Shown here in pieces: positions 1 to 9,410 of a stretch of DNA of 64,000 nt. Source of the DNA: Pseudomonas sichuanensis (GTDB lineage: Bacteria; Pseudomonadota; Gammaproteobacteria; Pseudomonadales; Pseudomonadaceae). How positions within the stretch are numbered: the stretch's first letter is position 1; every line of letters starts with the position of its first letter. The notes beneath the pieces were generated by a model. The model made no database searches. It was not told the origin of the DNA and saw nothing but the letters and a program-made list of their open reading frames with translations. Location of the stretch: NCBI RefSeq assembly GCF_003231305.1, contig NZ_QKVM01000010.1, positions 1-64,000 of the forward strand. The letters run 5' to 3'. A program made the translations under genes and the position numbers.

Positions 1-470
1 GTTAATTTCATTAAATTGAAATATCGGGGAAAAAGACCGCGTCAGGGCCTCCAGGTGTTCGCCACAGCACTTGCAGCGCCTATGAGATCGAGCGCCGCCC
101 CCGCGGCGCTTCGCGGGTAAACCCGCTCCCACATCTGTTTCGGGCGAGTCTCTCCTGTGCCATTACCTGGTCCGCCTTGTGGGCACGACGCGGTAAGGAG
201 GTGGGCGCCACTGGCGTCTCACCTGACTTGAGGCATGCGCCAAGGCGGGCCGCGGTACCCTCACAGGCATAATTGGCCCGAAACAAATAACGAAAGGCTA
301 CCCCCGCCTCACCCTGTGGGAGCGGGTTTATCTGCGAAGCGCCGCGCGGGCGGCGCTCGATCTGATAGGCACTGCAAGACCCACGGCGAACCCTTCTAAG
401 ACACAACACAATCCCTCGGCGAACACCGCGCGCGCAACACAATTTCAAGACCGACTCTCAGCTGCCCTGA
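1..470. other. Gene-free left end of the window
   Basis: I see no credible gene here. The open frames in this stretch run through the repeat element at 54-427 and have no ribosome binding site or family resemblance. The first 35 bases are AT-rich and unlike the rest, and could be the tail of an upstream promoter region. The remainder is taken up by the long inverted-repeat element described separately. Confidence 0.7.
54..427. repeat. Long inverted-repeat element, copy A (REP-bounded)
   Basis: About 374 bp that matches copy B at 38589-38920 along its length. Shared landmarks in the same order are the end motif GGTGTTCGCC, CTATGAGATCGAGCGCCGCC, a REP ending in CCCGCTCCCACAT, TGTTTCGGGC, a core containing GTCCGCCTTGT and GGCATGC, TAATTGGC, CGAAACAAAT, a REP in the opposite orientation, GGCGGCGCTCGATCT, and the mirror end GGCGAACACC. 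Copy A is the more decayed copy: its right arm carries an insertion between CGAAACAAAT and the REP (about 291-315) and another near 370-400. There is no open reading frame and no transposase, so it resembles a composite REP/MITE-like non-autonomous element. Confidence 0.75.
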
Positions 471-488
471 CACCTATATAAAGAAGCC

Positions 489-530
489 CCAAAAAGCAAA
501 GCGGGGCGGCCTCTCGGCCGCCCCGCTTTC
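489..530 (-). terminator. Rho-independent terminator of mmsA
   Basis: An 11-bp GC stem (501-511 paired with 516-526) with a 4-base TCTC loop is extended by AAA/TTT pairs. Read on the minus strand it is followed by a T-rich tract (TTTGCTTTTT). It lies just beyond the mmsA stop codon and is a canonical intrinsic terminator for the minus-strand operon. Confidence 0.85.
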
Positions 531-541
531 ATCCCTGTGCC

Positions 542-2035
542 TTACAAGCTCGGGAACGCGAACTGCGACGCCTCGTGGCTGGCCCGCTGCGGCCAACGCT
601 GGGTGATCGCCTTGCGACGGGTGTAGAAGCGCACACCATCCGGGCCGTAAGCATGCAGGTCACCAAACAGCGAACGTTTCCAACCACCAAAGCTGTGATA
701 AGCCACTGGCACTGGCAGCGGCACGTTGACCCCAACCATGCCCACTTCGATCTCGTCGCAGAACAGCCGCGCCGCTTCACCGTCACGAGTGAAGATGCAG
801 GTCCCGTTGCCATACTCATGATCATTGATCAGTTGCATGGCCTGCTCCAGGCTGTTCACCCGCACCACGCACAGTACCGGCCCGAAGATCTCTTCCTTAT
901 AGATGCGCATCTCGGGGGTGACCTTGTCGAACAGGGTGCCACCGACGAAATAGCCATCTTCGTTACCCGCCACACGCAAGCCACGGCCATCGACCACCAA
1001 CCGGGCGCCAGCGGCGACGCCGTCGTCGATGTAACCCAGCACCTTGTCACGCGCTGCAGCCGTCACCAGCGGCCCCATGTCCAGGCCACAGGACGTGCCG
1101 GCACCGATCTTCAGCGCCTTGATCTGTGGCTCGAGCTTGGCGATCAGGGCGTCGGCCACCTGGTCACCCACGCACACGGCCACCGAAATGGCCATGCAGC
1201 GCTCGCCGCAAGAACCATAGGCAGCCCCCATCAGCGCGCTGACCGCGTTGTCGAGGTCGGCATCCGGCATCAGCACGGCGTGGTTCTTCGCACCGCCCAA
1301 GGCCTGGACGCGCTTGCCGCGCTTGGTGCCCTCGGCATAGATGTACTCGGCGATCGGGGTCGAACCGACGAAGCTCAGGGCTTTCACCTCCGGCGCCTCG
1401 ATCAGCGCATCGACCGCTTCCTTGTCGCCATGCACGACATTGAGGATGCCCTTGGGCAGGCCGGCCTCCAGCAACAGCTGGGCAATATAGAGGGTAGAGC
1501 TCGGGTCACGCTCGGACGGCTTGAGGATGAATGCGTTGCCACAGGCAATGGCCAGTGGGTACATCCACAGCGGCACCATGGCCGGGAAGTTGAACGGGGT
1601 GATACCAGCCACCACGCCCAGCGGCTGGAAGTCGGACCATGCATCGATGTTCGGGCCAACGTTGCGGCTGTACTCACCCTTCAGTACTTCTGGTGCAGCG
1701 CAGGCGAACTCGACGTTCTCGATACCGCGCTTCAGTTCGCCTGCGGCGTCCTCCAGCGTCTTGCCGTGCTCCTCGCTGATCATCTGCGAGATCTTCGCTT
1801 CGTTCTGCTCAAGCAGCTGCTTGAAACGGAACATCACCTGGGCGCGCTTGGCGGGTGGGGTGTTGCGCCAGGCCGGGAAGGCAGCCTTGGCCGAATCGAT
1901 GGCTTCCTGGACAGTGGCGCGGCTGGCCAGTTCGACCTTGCGCACGGCCTGGCCGGTGGACGGGTTGAAGACATCGGCGGTGCGCTCGCCCTTGGTGACC
2001 AGCTCGCCGTGGATCAGGTGCTGAACAATGCTCAT
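542..2035 (-). CDS. mmsA: CoA-acylating methylmalonate/malonate-semialdehyde dehydrogenase
   Basis: A 497-residue aldehyde dehydrogenase of the MmsA type, which oxidises (methyl)malonate semialdehyde with NAD+ and CoA to propionyl-CoA or acetyl-CoA plus CO2. The catalytic Cys sits in GSCGERCMA at about residue 285, and the C-terminal FGGWKRSLFGDLHAYG block is typical of MmsA. I take ATG at 2035, preceded by GGAG, because the longer reading frame upstream runs into the intergenic region without family resemblance. It lies 71 bp behind the aminotransferase gene on the same strand, so malonate semialdehyde made by transamination of beta-alanine is the likely local substrate. A strong terminator follows. 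Confidence 0.93.
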   Translation of the reverse strand: MSIVQHLIHGELVTKGERTADVFNPSTGQAVRKVELASRATVQEAIDSAKAAFPAWRNTPPAKRAQVMFRFKQLLEQNEAKISQMISEEHGKTLEDAAGELKRGIENVEFACAAPEVLKGEYSRNVGPNIDAWSDFQPLGVVAGITPFNFPAMVPLWMYPLAIACGNAFILKPSERDPSSTLYIAQLLLEAGLPKGILNVVHGDKEAVDALIEAPEVKALSFVGSTPIAEYIYAEGTKRGKRVQALGGAKNHAVLMPDADLDNAVSALMGAAYGSCGERCMAISVAVCVGDQVADALIAKLEPQIKALKIGAGTSCGLDMGPLVTAAARDKVLGYIDDGVAAGARLVVDGRGLRVAGNEDGYFVGGTLFDKVTPEMRIYKEEIFGPVLCVVRVNSLEQAMQLINDHEYGNGTCIFTRDGEAARLFCDEIEVGMVGVNVPLPVPVAYHSFGGWKRSLFGDLHAYGPDGVRFYTRRKAITQRWPQRASHEASQFAFPSL

Positions 2036-2106
2036 GCAAAACTCCAGATAAAGAAGGGAGTGCCAGGCGCGTGACGTTCTCGCGCCTGGCATCAGAATCA
2101 GAAAGA

Positions 2107-3453
2107 TCAGTCGACTTTGTTGAGGGTTTCGCCCACCGCATCGAACAGGCGGTCCAACTCCTGCGGCTGGGTATTGAAGGTTGGCCCGAACTGCAGGGTG
2201 TCGCCCCCGAAGCGCACATAGAAGCCGGCTTGCCACAGCTTCATCGCGGCCTCGTAAGGACGGACGATGGCATCACCGTCACGCGCGGCAATCTGGATTG
2301 CGCCGGCCAGGCCGTAGTTGCGGATGTCAACGATGTTCTTGGTGCCCTTCACGCCGTGCAGCAGCTTCTCGAAGTGCGGCGCCAGCTCGGCGGCGGACTG
2401 CACCAGGTTCTCTTTCTGCAGCAGGTCCAGCGCGGCGATACCGGCGGCGCAGGCGACCGGGTGCGCCGAGTAGGTATAGCCGTGGGGGAATTCCACCGCG
2501 TACTCAGGGGTCGGCTGGTTCATGAAGGTCTGGTATATCTCGCCAGTGGCGATCACCGCGCCCATCGGGATGGCGCCGTTGGTGACCTGCTTGGCGATGC
2601 ACATCAGGTCTGGGGTCACACCGAAGGCCTCGGCACCGGTCATGGCGCCCATGCGGCCGAAGCCGGTGATGACCTCGTCGAAGATCAGCAGGATATTGTG
2701 CTGGGTGCAGATCTCACGCAGACGCTTCAGGTAACCCTTCGGCGGTGGCAGCACGCCGGCGGAACCGGCCAGGGGCTCGACGATCACCGCGGCGATGTTC
2801 GAAGCATCGTGCAGTTCGATCAGCTTGAGCATCTCGTCGGCCAGGGCGATACCCCCCTCCTCCGGCATGCCCTTGCTGAAGGCGTTGACCGGCAGCACGG
2901 TATGAGGCAGGTGGTCGACGTCCAGCAGCTGGCCGAACATCTTGCGGTTGCCGTTGACGCCGCCCAGGCTGGTGCCGGCGATGTTCACGCCGTGGTAGCC
3001 ACGGGCACGGCCGATGATCTTGGTCTTGGTGGCCTGGCCTTTCAGGCGCCAGTAGGCACGGACCATCTTCAACGCGGTGTCGGCGCATTCGGAGCCGGAG
3101 TTGGTGTAGAACACGTGGTTCAGGTCACCTGGCACCAGGTTGGCAATTTTCTCGGCCAGCTGGAACGACAGCGGGTGGCCGAACTGGAAGGCCGGGGAAT
3201 AGTCGAGCGTGGCCACCTGACGGGCCACCGCTTCGCTGATTTCCTTGCGGGTGTGCCCGGCGCCGCAGGTCCACAGCCCCGACAAAGCGTCGAAGATCTT
3301 GCGACCCTTGTCATCGACCAGGTAGTTGCCTTCTGCCGCCACGATCAGGCGCGGGTCGCGCTGGAAGTTGCGGTTGGCGGTGTAGGGCATCCAGTGGGCA
3401 TCCAGCTTGAGCTGGCTGGCCAGGCCGGAATGGGCGGTTTCGGGCATGTTCAT
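2107..3453 (-). CDS. Omega-amino acid (beta-alanine):pyruvate aminotransferase
   Basis: A 448-residue class III PLP-dependent aminotransferase, full length for the omega-APT family. Near residue 288 lies the PLP-lysine block CIAKQVTNGAIPMG, preceded by the cofactor-binding IFDEVITGFGRMG. The family transfers the amino group of beta-alanine, and often other omega-amines, to pyruvate, giving malonate semialdehyde and alanine. It is the first gene of a two-gene minus-strand operon with mmsA, and the pair converts beta-alanine to acetyl-CoA. ATG 3453 has AGGAA at good spacing; an internal ATG at 3447 is a weaker choice. A LysR gene is divergent, 118 bp away, and probably regulates it. Confidence 0.92.
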   Translation of the reverse strand: MNMPETAHSGLASQLKLDAHWMPYTANRNFQRDPRLIVAAEGNYLVDDKGRKIFDALSGLWTCGAGHTRKEISEAVARQVATLDYSPAFQFGHPLSFQLAEKIANLVPGDLNHVFYTNSGSECADTALKMVRAYWRLKGQATKTKIIGRARGYHGVNIAGTSLGGVNGNRKMFGQLLDVDHLPHTVLPVNAFSKGMPEEGGIALADEMLKLIELHDASNIAAVIVEPLAGSAGVLPPPKGYLKRLREICTQHNILLIFDEVITGFGRMGAMTGAEAFGVTPDLMCIAKQVTNGAIPMGAVIATGEIYQTFMNQPTPEYAVEFPHGYTYSAHPVACAAGIAALDLLQKENLVQSAAELAPHFEKLLHGVKGTKNIVDIRNYGLAGAIQIAARDGDAIVRPYEAAMKLWQAGFYVRFGGDTLQFGPTFNTQPQELDRLFDAVGETLNKVD

Positions 3454-3571
3454 CGGCGGTTCCTCGGAAGACGATTAGGCAACGATGGATGTTGTTGCAG
3501 CTAAATTCGCACGGGGATAAAGTCCGGAAAACCCAACATTTCTAATCTTCAGTCAGCAGATAACTAAACAT

Positions 3572-4489
3572 ATGAGCCGACGCCCCGATCCCCTCGCCCA
3601 AGTCAGTGATTTCGATATTCGTCTGCTGAAGATCTACCGCAGCGTGGTGGAATGCGGCGGCTTCTCCGCGGCAGAAAACGTGTTGGGTATCGGCCGCTCG
3701 GCGATCAGCCAGCAGATGAACGACCTTGAGCAGCGCCTGGGCCTGCGCCTCTGCCAGCGCGGGCGCGCTGGCTTCTCGCTCACCGAAGAGGGCCGTGAGG
3801 TCTACCACTCGGCCTTGCAGCTGCTCAGCGCCCTGGAATCGTTTCGCACCGAGGTCAACGGCCTGCACCAGCATTTGCGCGGCGAGCTGAACATCGGCCT
3901 CACCGACAACCTGGTGACCCTGCCGCACATGCGCATCACCCACGCCCTGGCCGAACTGAAGGACCGCGGCCCCGACGTGCGCATCCAGATCCGCATGATC
4001 GCCCCGAGCCAGGTCGAGCAGGGCGTGCTCGACGGCAGCCTGCACGTCGGTGTGGTGCCCCAGACCAGCCCGCTGTCGGGTCTGGAGTACCAACCGCTGT
4101 ACAGCGAGCGCTCGCTGCTCTACTGCGCCGTCGGCCACCCGCTGTTCTACGCCGATGACCAGCAGATCGACGACGAGCGCCTCAACAGCCAGGACGCCAT
4201 CGCCCCGACCTTCCGCCTGCCCGCCGACATCCAGGCGCACTACCAGGCGCTGCACTGCACCGCCAGTGCCTCGGACCGCGAAGGCATGGCCTTCCTCATT
4301 CTCACCGGGCGCTATATCGGCTACCTGCCCGACCACTACGCCAGCTTCTGGGTGCAGCAAGGCCGACTGCGCGCGCTCAAGCCCGCGCAACGCTTCTATG
4401 ACCTGGGCCTGAGCTGGGTCACGCGCAAAGGCCGACGTCCCAACCTGGTACTGGAAAGCTTCCTCGAGAGCCTGGCTGCGACACGTTGA
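3572..4489 (+). CDS. LysR-family transcriptional regulator of the aminotransferase/mmsA operon
   Basis: A 305-residue LysR-type protein. The N-terminal winged helix-turn-helix is at about residues 10-70, with the signature VECGGFSAAENVLGIGRSAI, followed by a periplasmic-binding-protein-like effector domain. It is divergent from the beta-alanine aminotransferase with a 118-bp shared promoter region, the classic layout for a LysR regulator controlling its neighbour. The effector is not evident from sequence; beta-alanine or a related omega-amino acid is an inference from context. The start codon has only a weak Shine-Dalgarno. Family assignment is confident; the target is inferred. Confidence 0.88.
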   Translation: MSRRPDPLAQVSDFDIRLLKIYRSVVECGGFSAAENVLGIGRSAISQQMNDLEQRLGLRLCQRGRAGFSLTEEGREVYHSALQLLSALESFRTEVNGLHQHLRGELNIGLTDNLVTLPHMRITHALAELKDRGPDVRIQIRMIAPSQVEQGVLDGSLHVGVVPQTSPLSGLEYQPLYSERSLLYCAVGHPLFYADDQQIDDERLNSQDAIAPTFRLPADIQAHYQALHCTASASDREGMAFLILTGRYIGYLPDHYASFWVQQGRLRALKPAQRFYDLGLSWVTRKGRRPNLVLESFLESLAATR

Positions 4490-4574
4490 TACTTATCCAG
4501 GCCGCAAATGCTTGTCACTTCGGCGCAGGCAGGTAATCTGTCGAACATTCGTAACGACCCGTCCGGAATCGTCC

Positions 4575-5237
4575 ATGACCCTAGAAGTCCCTGCGCATCG
4601 CTCCCCCGCCTCGGGCAAGCCCGCCGGCCGCATTCGCCAGAAGAACGAACAGGCCATCATCCAGGCCGCCGAAGACGAATTCGCCCGCCACGGCTACAAG
4701 GGCACGAGCATGAACACCATCGCGCTCAAGGCCGGGCTGCCCAAGGCCAACCTGCACTACTACTTCACCAACAAGCTGGGCCTGTACATCGCGGTGCTGA
4801 GCAACATCATCGAGCTGTGGGACAGCACCTTCAACGCCTTGAGCGTCGACGACGACCCCGGCCAAGCACTGAGCCAGTACATCCGCACCAAGATGGAGTT
4901 CTCCCGGCGCAACCCGCAGGCCTCGCGGATCTTCGCCATGGAAGTGATCAGCGGCGGCGAGTGCCTCACCGAATACTTCAGCGCCGATTACCGTGAATGG
5001 TTCCGTGGCCGCGCCGCGGTGTTCCAGGCCTGGATGGAGGCCGGCAAGATGGACCGGGTCGACCCCGTGCACCTGATCTTCCTGCTGTGGGGCAGCACCC
5101 AGCACTACGCCGACTTCGCCACCCAGATCTGCCAGGTCACCGGCCGCAGCCGCCTGACCAAGCAGGACATGGAAGACGCGAGCAACAATCTTATCCACAT
5201 CATTCTCAAAGGCTGCGGCATCAACGCGCCCGCCTGA
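4575..5237 (+). CDS. TetR-family regulator, RutR-like
   Basis: A 220-residue TetR-type repressor. The helix-turn-helix spans about residues 18-65 (ARHGYKGTSMNTIALKAGLP, then KANLHYYFTNK). The C-terminal part (EVISGGECLTEYF, then VDPVHLIFLLWGSTQHYADF) resembles the YcdC/RutR ligand domain. RutR of enteric bacteria senses uracil and controls pyrimidine degradation; reductive pyrimidine breakdown releases beta-alanine, which fits the adjacent beta-alanine operon, although no pyrimidine-degradation gene is present in this window. ATG 4575 gives the normal family N-terminus; the frame extends upstream without support. yigZ starts 9 bp after the stop. Confidence 0.85.
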   Translation: MTLEVPAHRSPASGKPAGRIRQKNEQAIIQAAEDEFARHGYKGTSMNTIALKAGLPKANLHYYFTNKLGLYIAVLSNIIELWDSTFNALSVDDDPGQALSQYIRTKMEFSRRNPQASRIFAMEVISGGECLTEYFSADYREWFRGRAAVFQAWMEAGKMDRVDPVHLIFLLWGSTQHYADFATQICQVTGRSRLTKQDMEDASNNLIHIILKGCGINAPA

Positions 5238-5246
5238 CCCGGACCT

Positions 5247-5831
5247 ATGCCTTCTACCCTGCTCGAGCTCTGCGAGTTCCGCGAGGAAATCCGCAAGAGC
5301 CGTTTCATCACCCTGGCCGGCCCGATCGCCAGCCCTGCCGAGGCAATGGCCTTCATCGAACGCCACAGCGACCTGGCAGCCACCCACAACTGCTGGGCCT
5401 GGAAGCTCGGTGGCCAGTACCGCAGCAGTGACGACGGTGAACCCGGCGGCACCGCCGGGCGCCCTATCCTCGCCGCCATCGAGGCGCAGGATTGCGATCA
5501 GGTGGTGGTCCTGGTGATCCGCTGGTACGGCGGGATCCAACTGGGCACCGGTGGCCTGGCCCGCGCTTACGGCGGCGGCGCCAACAAATGCCTGCAGCAG
5601 GCTCCCAAACGGCTGCTGGTGCAACGCAGCGAATTCACCTGCAGCTGTACCTTCAGTGAGCTGGCACTGGTCAAGCTGCGCCTGGCGGAGGCAGACGGCC
5701 TGGTGCTGGACGAGCAATTCACTGCCAATGGCGTCGACCTGCACATCGCGCTGGGCGATACACACCAGCACACCCTGCAACAACAACTGGCCGACCTGAG
5801 CCGCGGGCGCATCCTGCTGGAGCGCCGCTGA
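5247..5831 (+). CDS. yigZ: YigZ/IMPACT family protein
   Basis: A 194-residue UPF0029 (IMPACT-like) protein. The N-terminal domain (about 15-125) holds the family motifs SDDGEPGGTAGRPIL and RWYGGIQLGTGGLARAYG; the C-terminal part (about 135-190) matches the DUF1949-type ferredoxin-like domain. The eukaryotic relative IMPACT modulates translation stress signalling; the bacterial role is not settled. It begins 9 bp after the TetR gene and is probably co-transcribed. There is no strong ribosome binding site, which would suit translational coupling. No close functional link to its neighbours can be read from the sequence. Confidence 0.9.
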   Translation: MPSTLLELCEFREEIRKSRFITLAGPIASPAEAMAFIERHSDLAATHNCWAWKLGGQYRSSDDGEPGGTAGRPILAAIEAQDCDQVVVLVIRWYGGIQLGTGGLARAYGGGANKCLQQAPKRLLVQRSEFTCSCTFSELALVKLRLAEADGLVLDEQFTANGVDLHIALGDTHQHTLQQQLADLSRGRILLERR

Positions 5832-6269
5832 GCGTTGCCCACAGCTGCTGTGGGCCCGCCTGTGGATAAGCTTGGGGCACTCTTGCCCAGGCCTTGCGCT
5901 CCAAGGCCTGCAGCGCTTTGATCATAATTTGATCACAATCATGTGACGGTGATCCAAGTCACTGAAACCCGGTGAGTTATCCCCAGCCTTGAACACCGGC
6001 ATGCGCTGAAACCAGCGTTTCAGCGGCAATTCGCTTGCGCACAATTACTGTGGAGCAGCTTGTGGATAACCCGTTAACCAGTCAGCCAAAGCCTGATTCC
6101 ATCGGCTTCGCAGCGAGCTGTTCGTTTTTTGTACAGACTTCATCAGCCGCACAGGCCGCCGACGCAGTACTGGGATATGCTCCTCATCCACGCCCTGCAC
6201 GTTTGAGGGCGCCCACACTTTGCCATGGGGCGAGCAGCCACAGGTTTCGCCCAATCAAGGAGCATCGCA
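5832..6269. other. Intergenic region with DnaA-box-like sites and GATC cluster
   Basis: A 438-bp gap without a gene. It holds a short hairpin after yigZ (CCCACAG 5838-5844 with CTGTGGG 5848-5854), two exact DnaA-box complements TGTGGATAA at 5861-5869 and 6061-6069, and a one-mismatch box TTATCCCCA at 5977-5985. Three GATC sites fall within 35 bp (5920, 5931, 5951) in an AT-rich patch. The right part must contain the promoter of the following SDR gene. None of the usual origin neighbours (dnaA, dnaN, rpmH) is here. Confidence 0.55.
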
Positions 6270-6956
6270 ATGACCGCGAACAAGACCGCCCTGATCATCG
6301 GCGCCTCCCGGGGCCTCGGCCTGGGCCTGGTGCAACGCCTGCGCGAGGATGGCTGGAACATCGTCGCCACCGTCCGTGATCCACAGCGGCCCGGCGCCCT
6401 CGGCGAGGTACCGGGCGTGCGTATCGAGCGCCTGGAGATGAACGACACCGCCCAGCTCGATGGCCTGAAAAATCGGCTGCAGGGCGAGATTTTCGACCTG
6501 GTGTTCGTCAACGCCGGCGTAATGGGCCCGCTGCCGCAGGACCTGGAGAGCGTCCAGGTGCCGCAGATCGGCGACCTGTTCATGACCAACGCCGTGGCAC
6601 CGATCCGCGTCGCCCGGCGCCTGGCCGGCCAAGTGCGTGAAGGCACCGGCGTGCTGGCGTTCATGAGCTCGATCCTGGGCAGCGTGACCATCCCCGACGG
6701 CGGCGAGATCTGCCTGTACAAGGCCAGCAAGGCCGCGCTCAACTCGATGATCAACAGCTTCGTGGTCGAGCTGCAGCGCCCCGACCTGTGCGTGCTGGCC
6801 ATGCACCCAGGCTGGGTGAAGACCGACATGGGCGGCGAGAACGCCGAGATCGACGTGCTCACCAGCACCCGTGGCATGCTTGAGCAGATCAAGGCCCAAA
6901 GCGGCAACGGCGGCCTGCGCTTCATCAACTACAAGGGCGAAGCACTTATCTGGTAG
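6270..6956 (+). CDS. SDR-family NAD(P)-dependent oxidoreductase
   Basis: A 228-residue classical short-chain dehydrogenase. The Rossmann glycine motif is GASRGLGLGL (about 10-19), with NAG at about 83 and a catalytic YxxxK in LYKASKAAL. It resembles the CsgA-like cytoplasmic SDRs; the substrate is unknown. ATG 6270 has an ideal AAGGAG eight bases upstream, while the in-frame upstream extension lacks one. It stands alone between yigZ and the deaminase gene, and a GC hairpin (6959-6979) follows its stop codon. Identity as an SDR is secure; the specific reaction is not. Confidence 0.88.
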   Translation: MTANKTALIIGASRGLGLGLVQRLREDGWNIVATVRDPQRPGALGEVPGVRIERLEMNDTAQLDGLKNRLQGEIFDLVFVNAGVMGPLPQDLESVQVPQIGDLFMTNAVAPIRVARRLAGQVREGTGVLAFMSSILGSVTIPDGGEICLYKASKAALNSMINSFVVELQRPDLCVLAMHPGWVKTDMGGENAEIDVLTSTRGMLEQIKAQSGNGGLRFINYKGEALIW

Positions 6957-6958
6957 GC

Positions 6959-6979
6959 CCCGGGCGATACAGGCCCGGG
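6959..6979. other. Small GC hairpin between SDR and deaminase genes
   Basis: Perfect 7-bp arms CCCGGGC (6959-6965) and GCCCGGG (6973-6979) with a 7-base loop lie directly after the SDR stop codon. No T-run follows, so it is at best a weak terminator or an mRNA 3' end stabiliser. Confidence 0.4.
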
Positions 6980-7008
6980 TGGGCGCATTGCCCGGCCGGG
7001 CCCTGTAG

Positions 7009-8702
<1,694 letters not shown>

Positions 8703-9212
8703 CAACCTGAAGCTCCCTGAAAGTTCTCGTCTGAACAACCAGAGCGAACCTGCCGGTCTCATCAAGGTGGCCCAGACGAGGGTGTCGATGAATGATCGGC
8801 GAATGGTGCGATACCCCTGCGCATCCCTGAGCGCTGGTTCGCCCTTCTGGCAGGGAAGTATCTCTGGCTGGCACTGGCTGCCGGGAGCAGTATAAGCCGC
8901 GTGAAAGCATGCGCCCTGCCACTGATGGAGCCCAGCCGATAAGGGGGGCAACTGGCTGTCACGGTCGGCGGCAGGCACTTGGCAAGGCCTTTCCCCCCGC
9001 GTAACGGCGCCCAAAGCCTGCAACGGTTATTCGCCCCAGTTGCAGCGCCCGACAATACCGACAGTCTCCTACATGACTTTCGTGCATCAAACCAGAAAGC
9101 TTCCCGGCTCCTGCCCGCCATGACCGTCAGTCCGAGTACTGATGTCGGTCATGGCGAGCGCCTTGGGCGGCGCTAAACTTCATCGGCGCTCGCTCACTGG
9201 AGGTGGATCGCG
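8703..9212. other. 510-bp intergenic region with an inverted repeat
   Basis: No gene is supported between the ArsR-like gene and the small gene at 9213. The only clear structure is the inverted repeat at 9116-9156. The minus-strand frame extending the ArsR gene upstream to about 9023 lacks a ribosome binding site and family similarity, and is not accepted as coding. Confidence 0.55.
9116..9156. promoter_or_regulatory. Imperfect palindrome upstream of the small gene
   Basis: Perfect 11-bp arms CGCCATGACCG (9116-9126) and CGGTCATGGCG (9146-9156) are continued by TCAGT/ACTGA (9127-9131 with 9138-9142) after a 3-base bulge. There is no T-run. The position, 57 bp before the next start codon, suits an operator or a 5' UTR hairpin. 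I cannot name a binding protein; the ArsR-like regulator next door is one candidate. Confidence 0.4.
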
Positions 9213-9410
9213 ATGAAGATCGTCGTCTGTACGTCGAACCGAAACCCCAATTGCCCGTGGCAGGTCCAGCTCGATCAGCACGTCGTGAGCTTTCGCAGCG
9301 AAAGCGAAGCGCGTGCCTTCGTCGCCCTGCTGGAAACGCGGCTCAATGCCCCCCACGCACTCCCGCCGAGCGCTTGGCCTGCAAGCGCCGGGTCAGCACT
9401 GCGACACTGA
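9213..9410 (+). CDS. Small hypothetical protein (65 aa)
   Basis: A 65-residue soluble protein without a recognised domain. It starts with a credible ATG preceded by GGAGG at 9 bases. The N-terminal part (VVCTSNRNPNCPWQVQLDQH, then SFRSESEARAFVALLE) reads like a compact beta-beta-alpha fold. The last 68 bp overlap the 3' end of the convergent MFS gene, so the C-terminal tail is read from antisense of another gene and looks unconstrained. Expression and conservation cannot be judged from this window alone. Confidence 0.5.
   Translation: MKIVVCTSNRNPNCPWQVQLDQHVVSFRSESEARAFVALLETRLNAPHALPPSAWPASAGSALRH

Noticed and set aside
80-448. A 122-codon minus-strand frame at the window start
   Set aside because: It runs through the inverted-repeat element, and similar frames appear in copy B because of the repeat sequence itself.
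575-2074. A 499-codon plus-strand frame opposite mmsA
   Set aside because: No domain, no ribosome binding site, and mmsA is unambiguous on the other strand.
5832-6269. Replication origin
   Set aside because: DnaA-box-like sites exist, but none of the usual origin neighbours (dnaA, dnaN, rpmH, gyrB) is nearby and there are too few sites.
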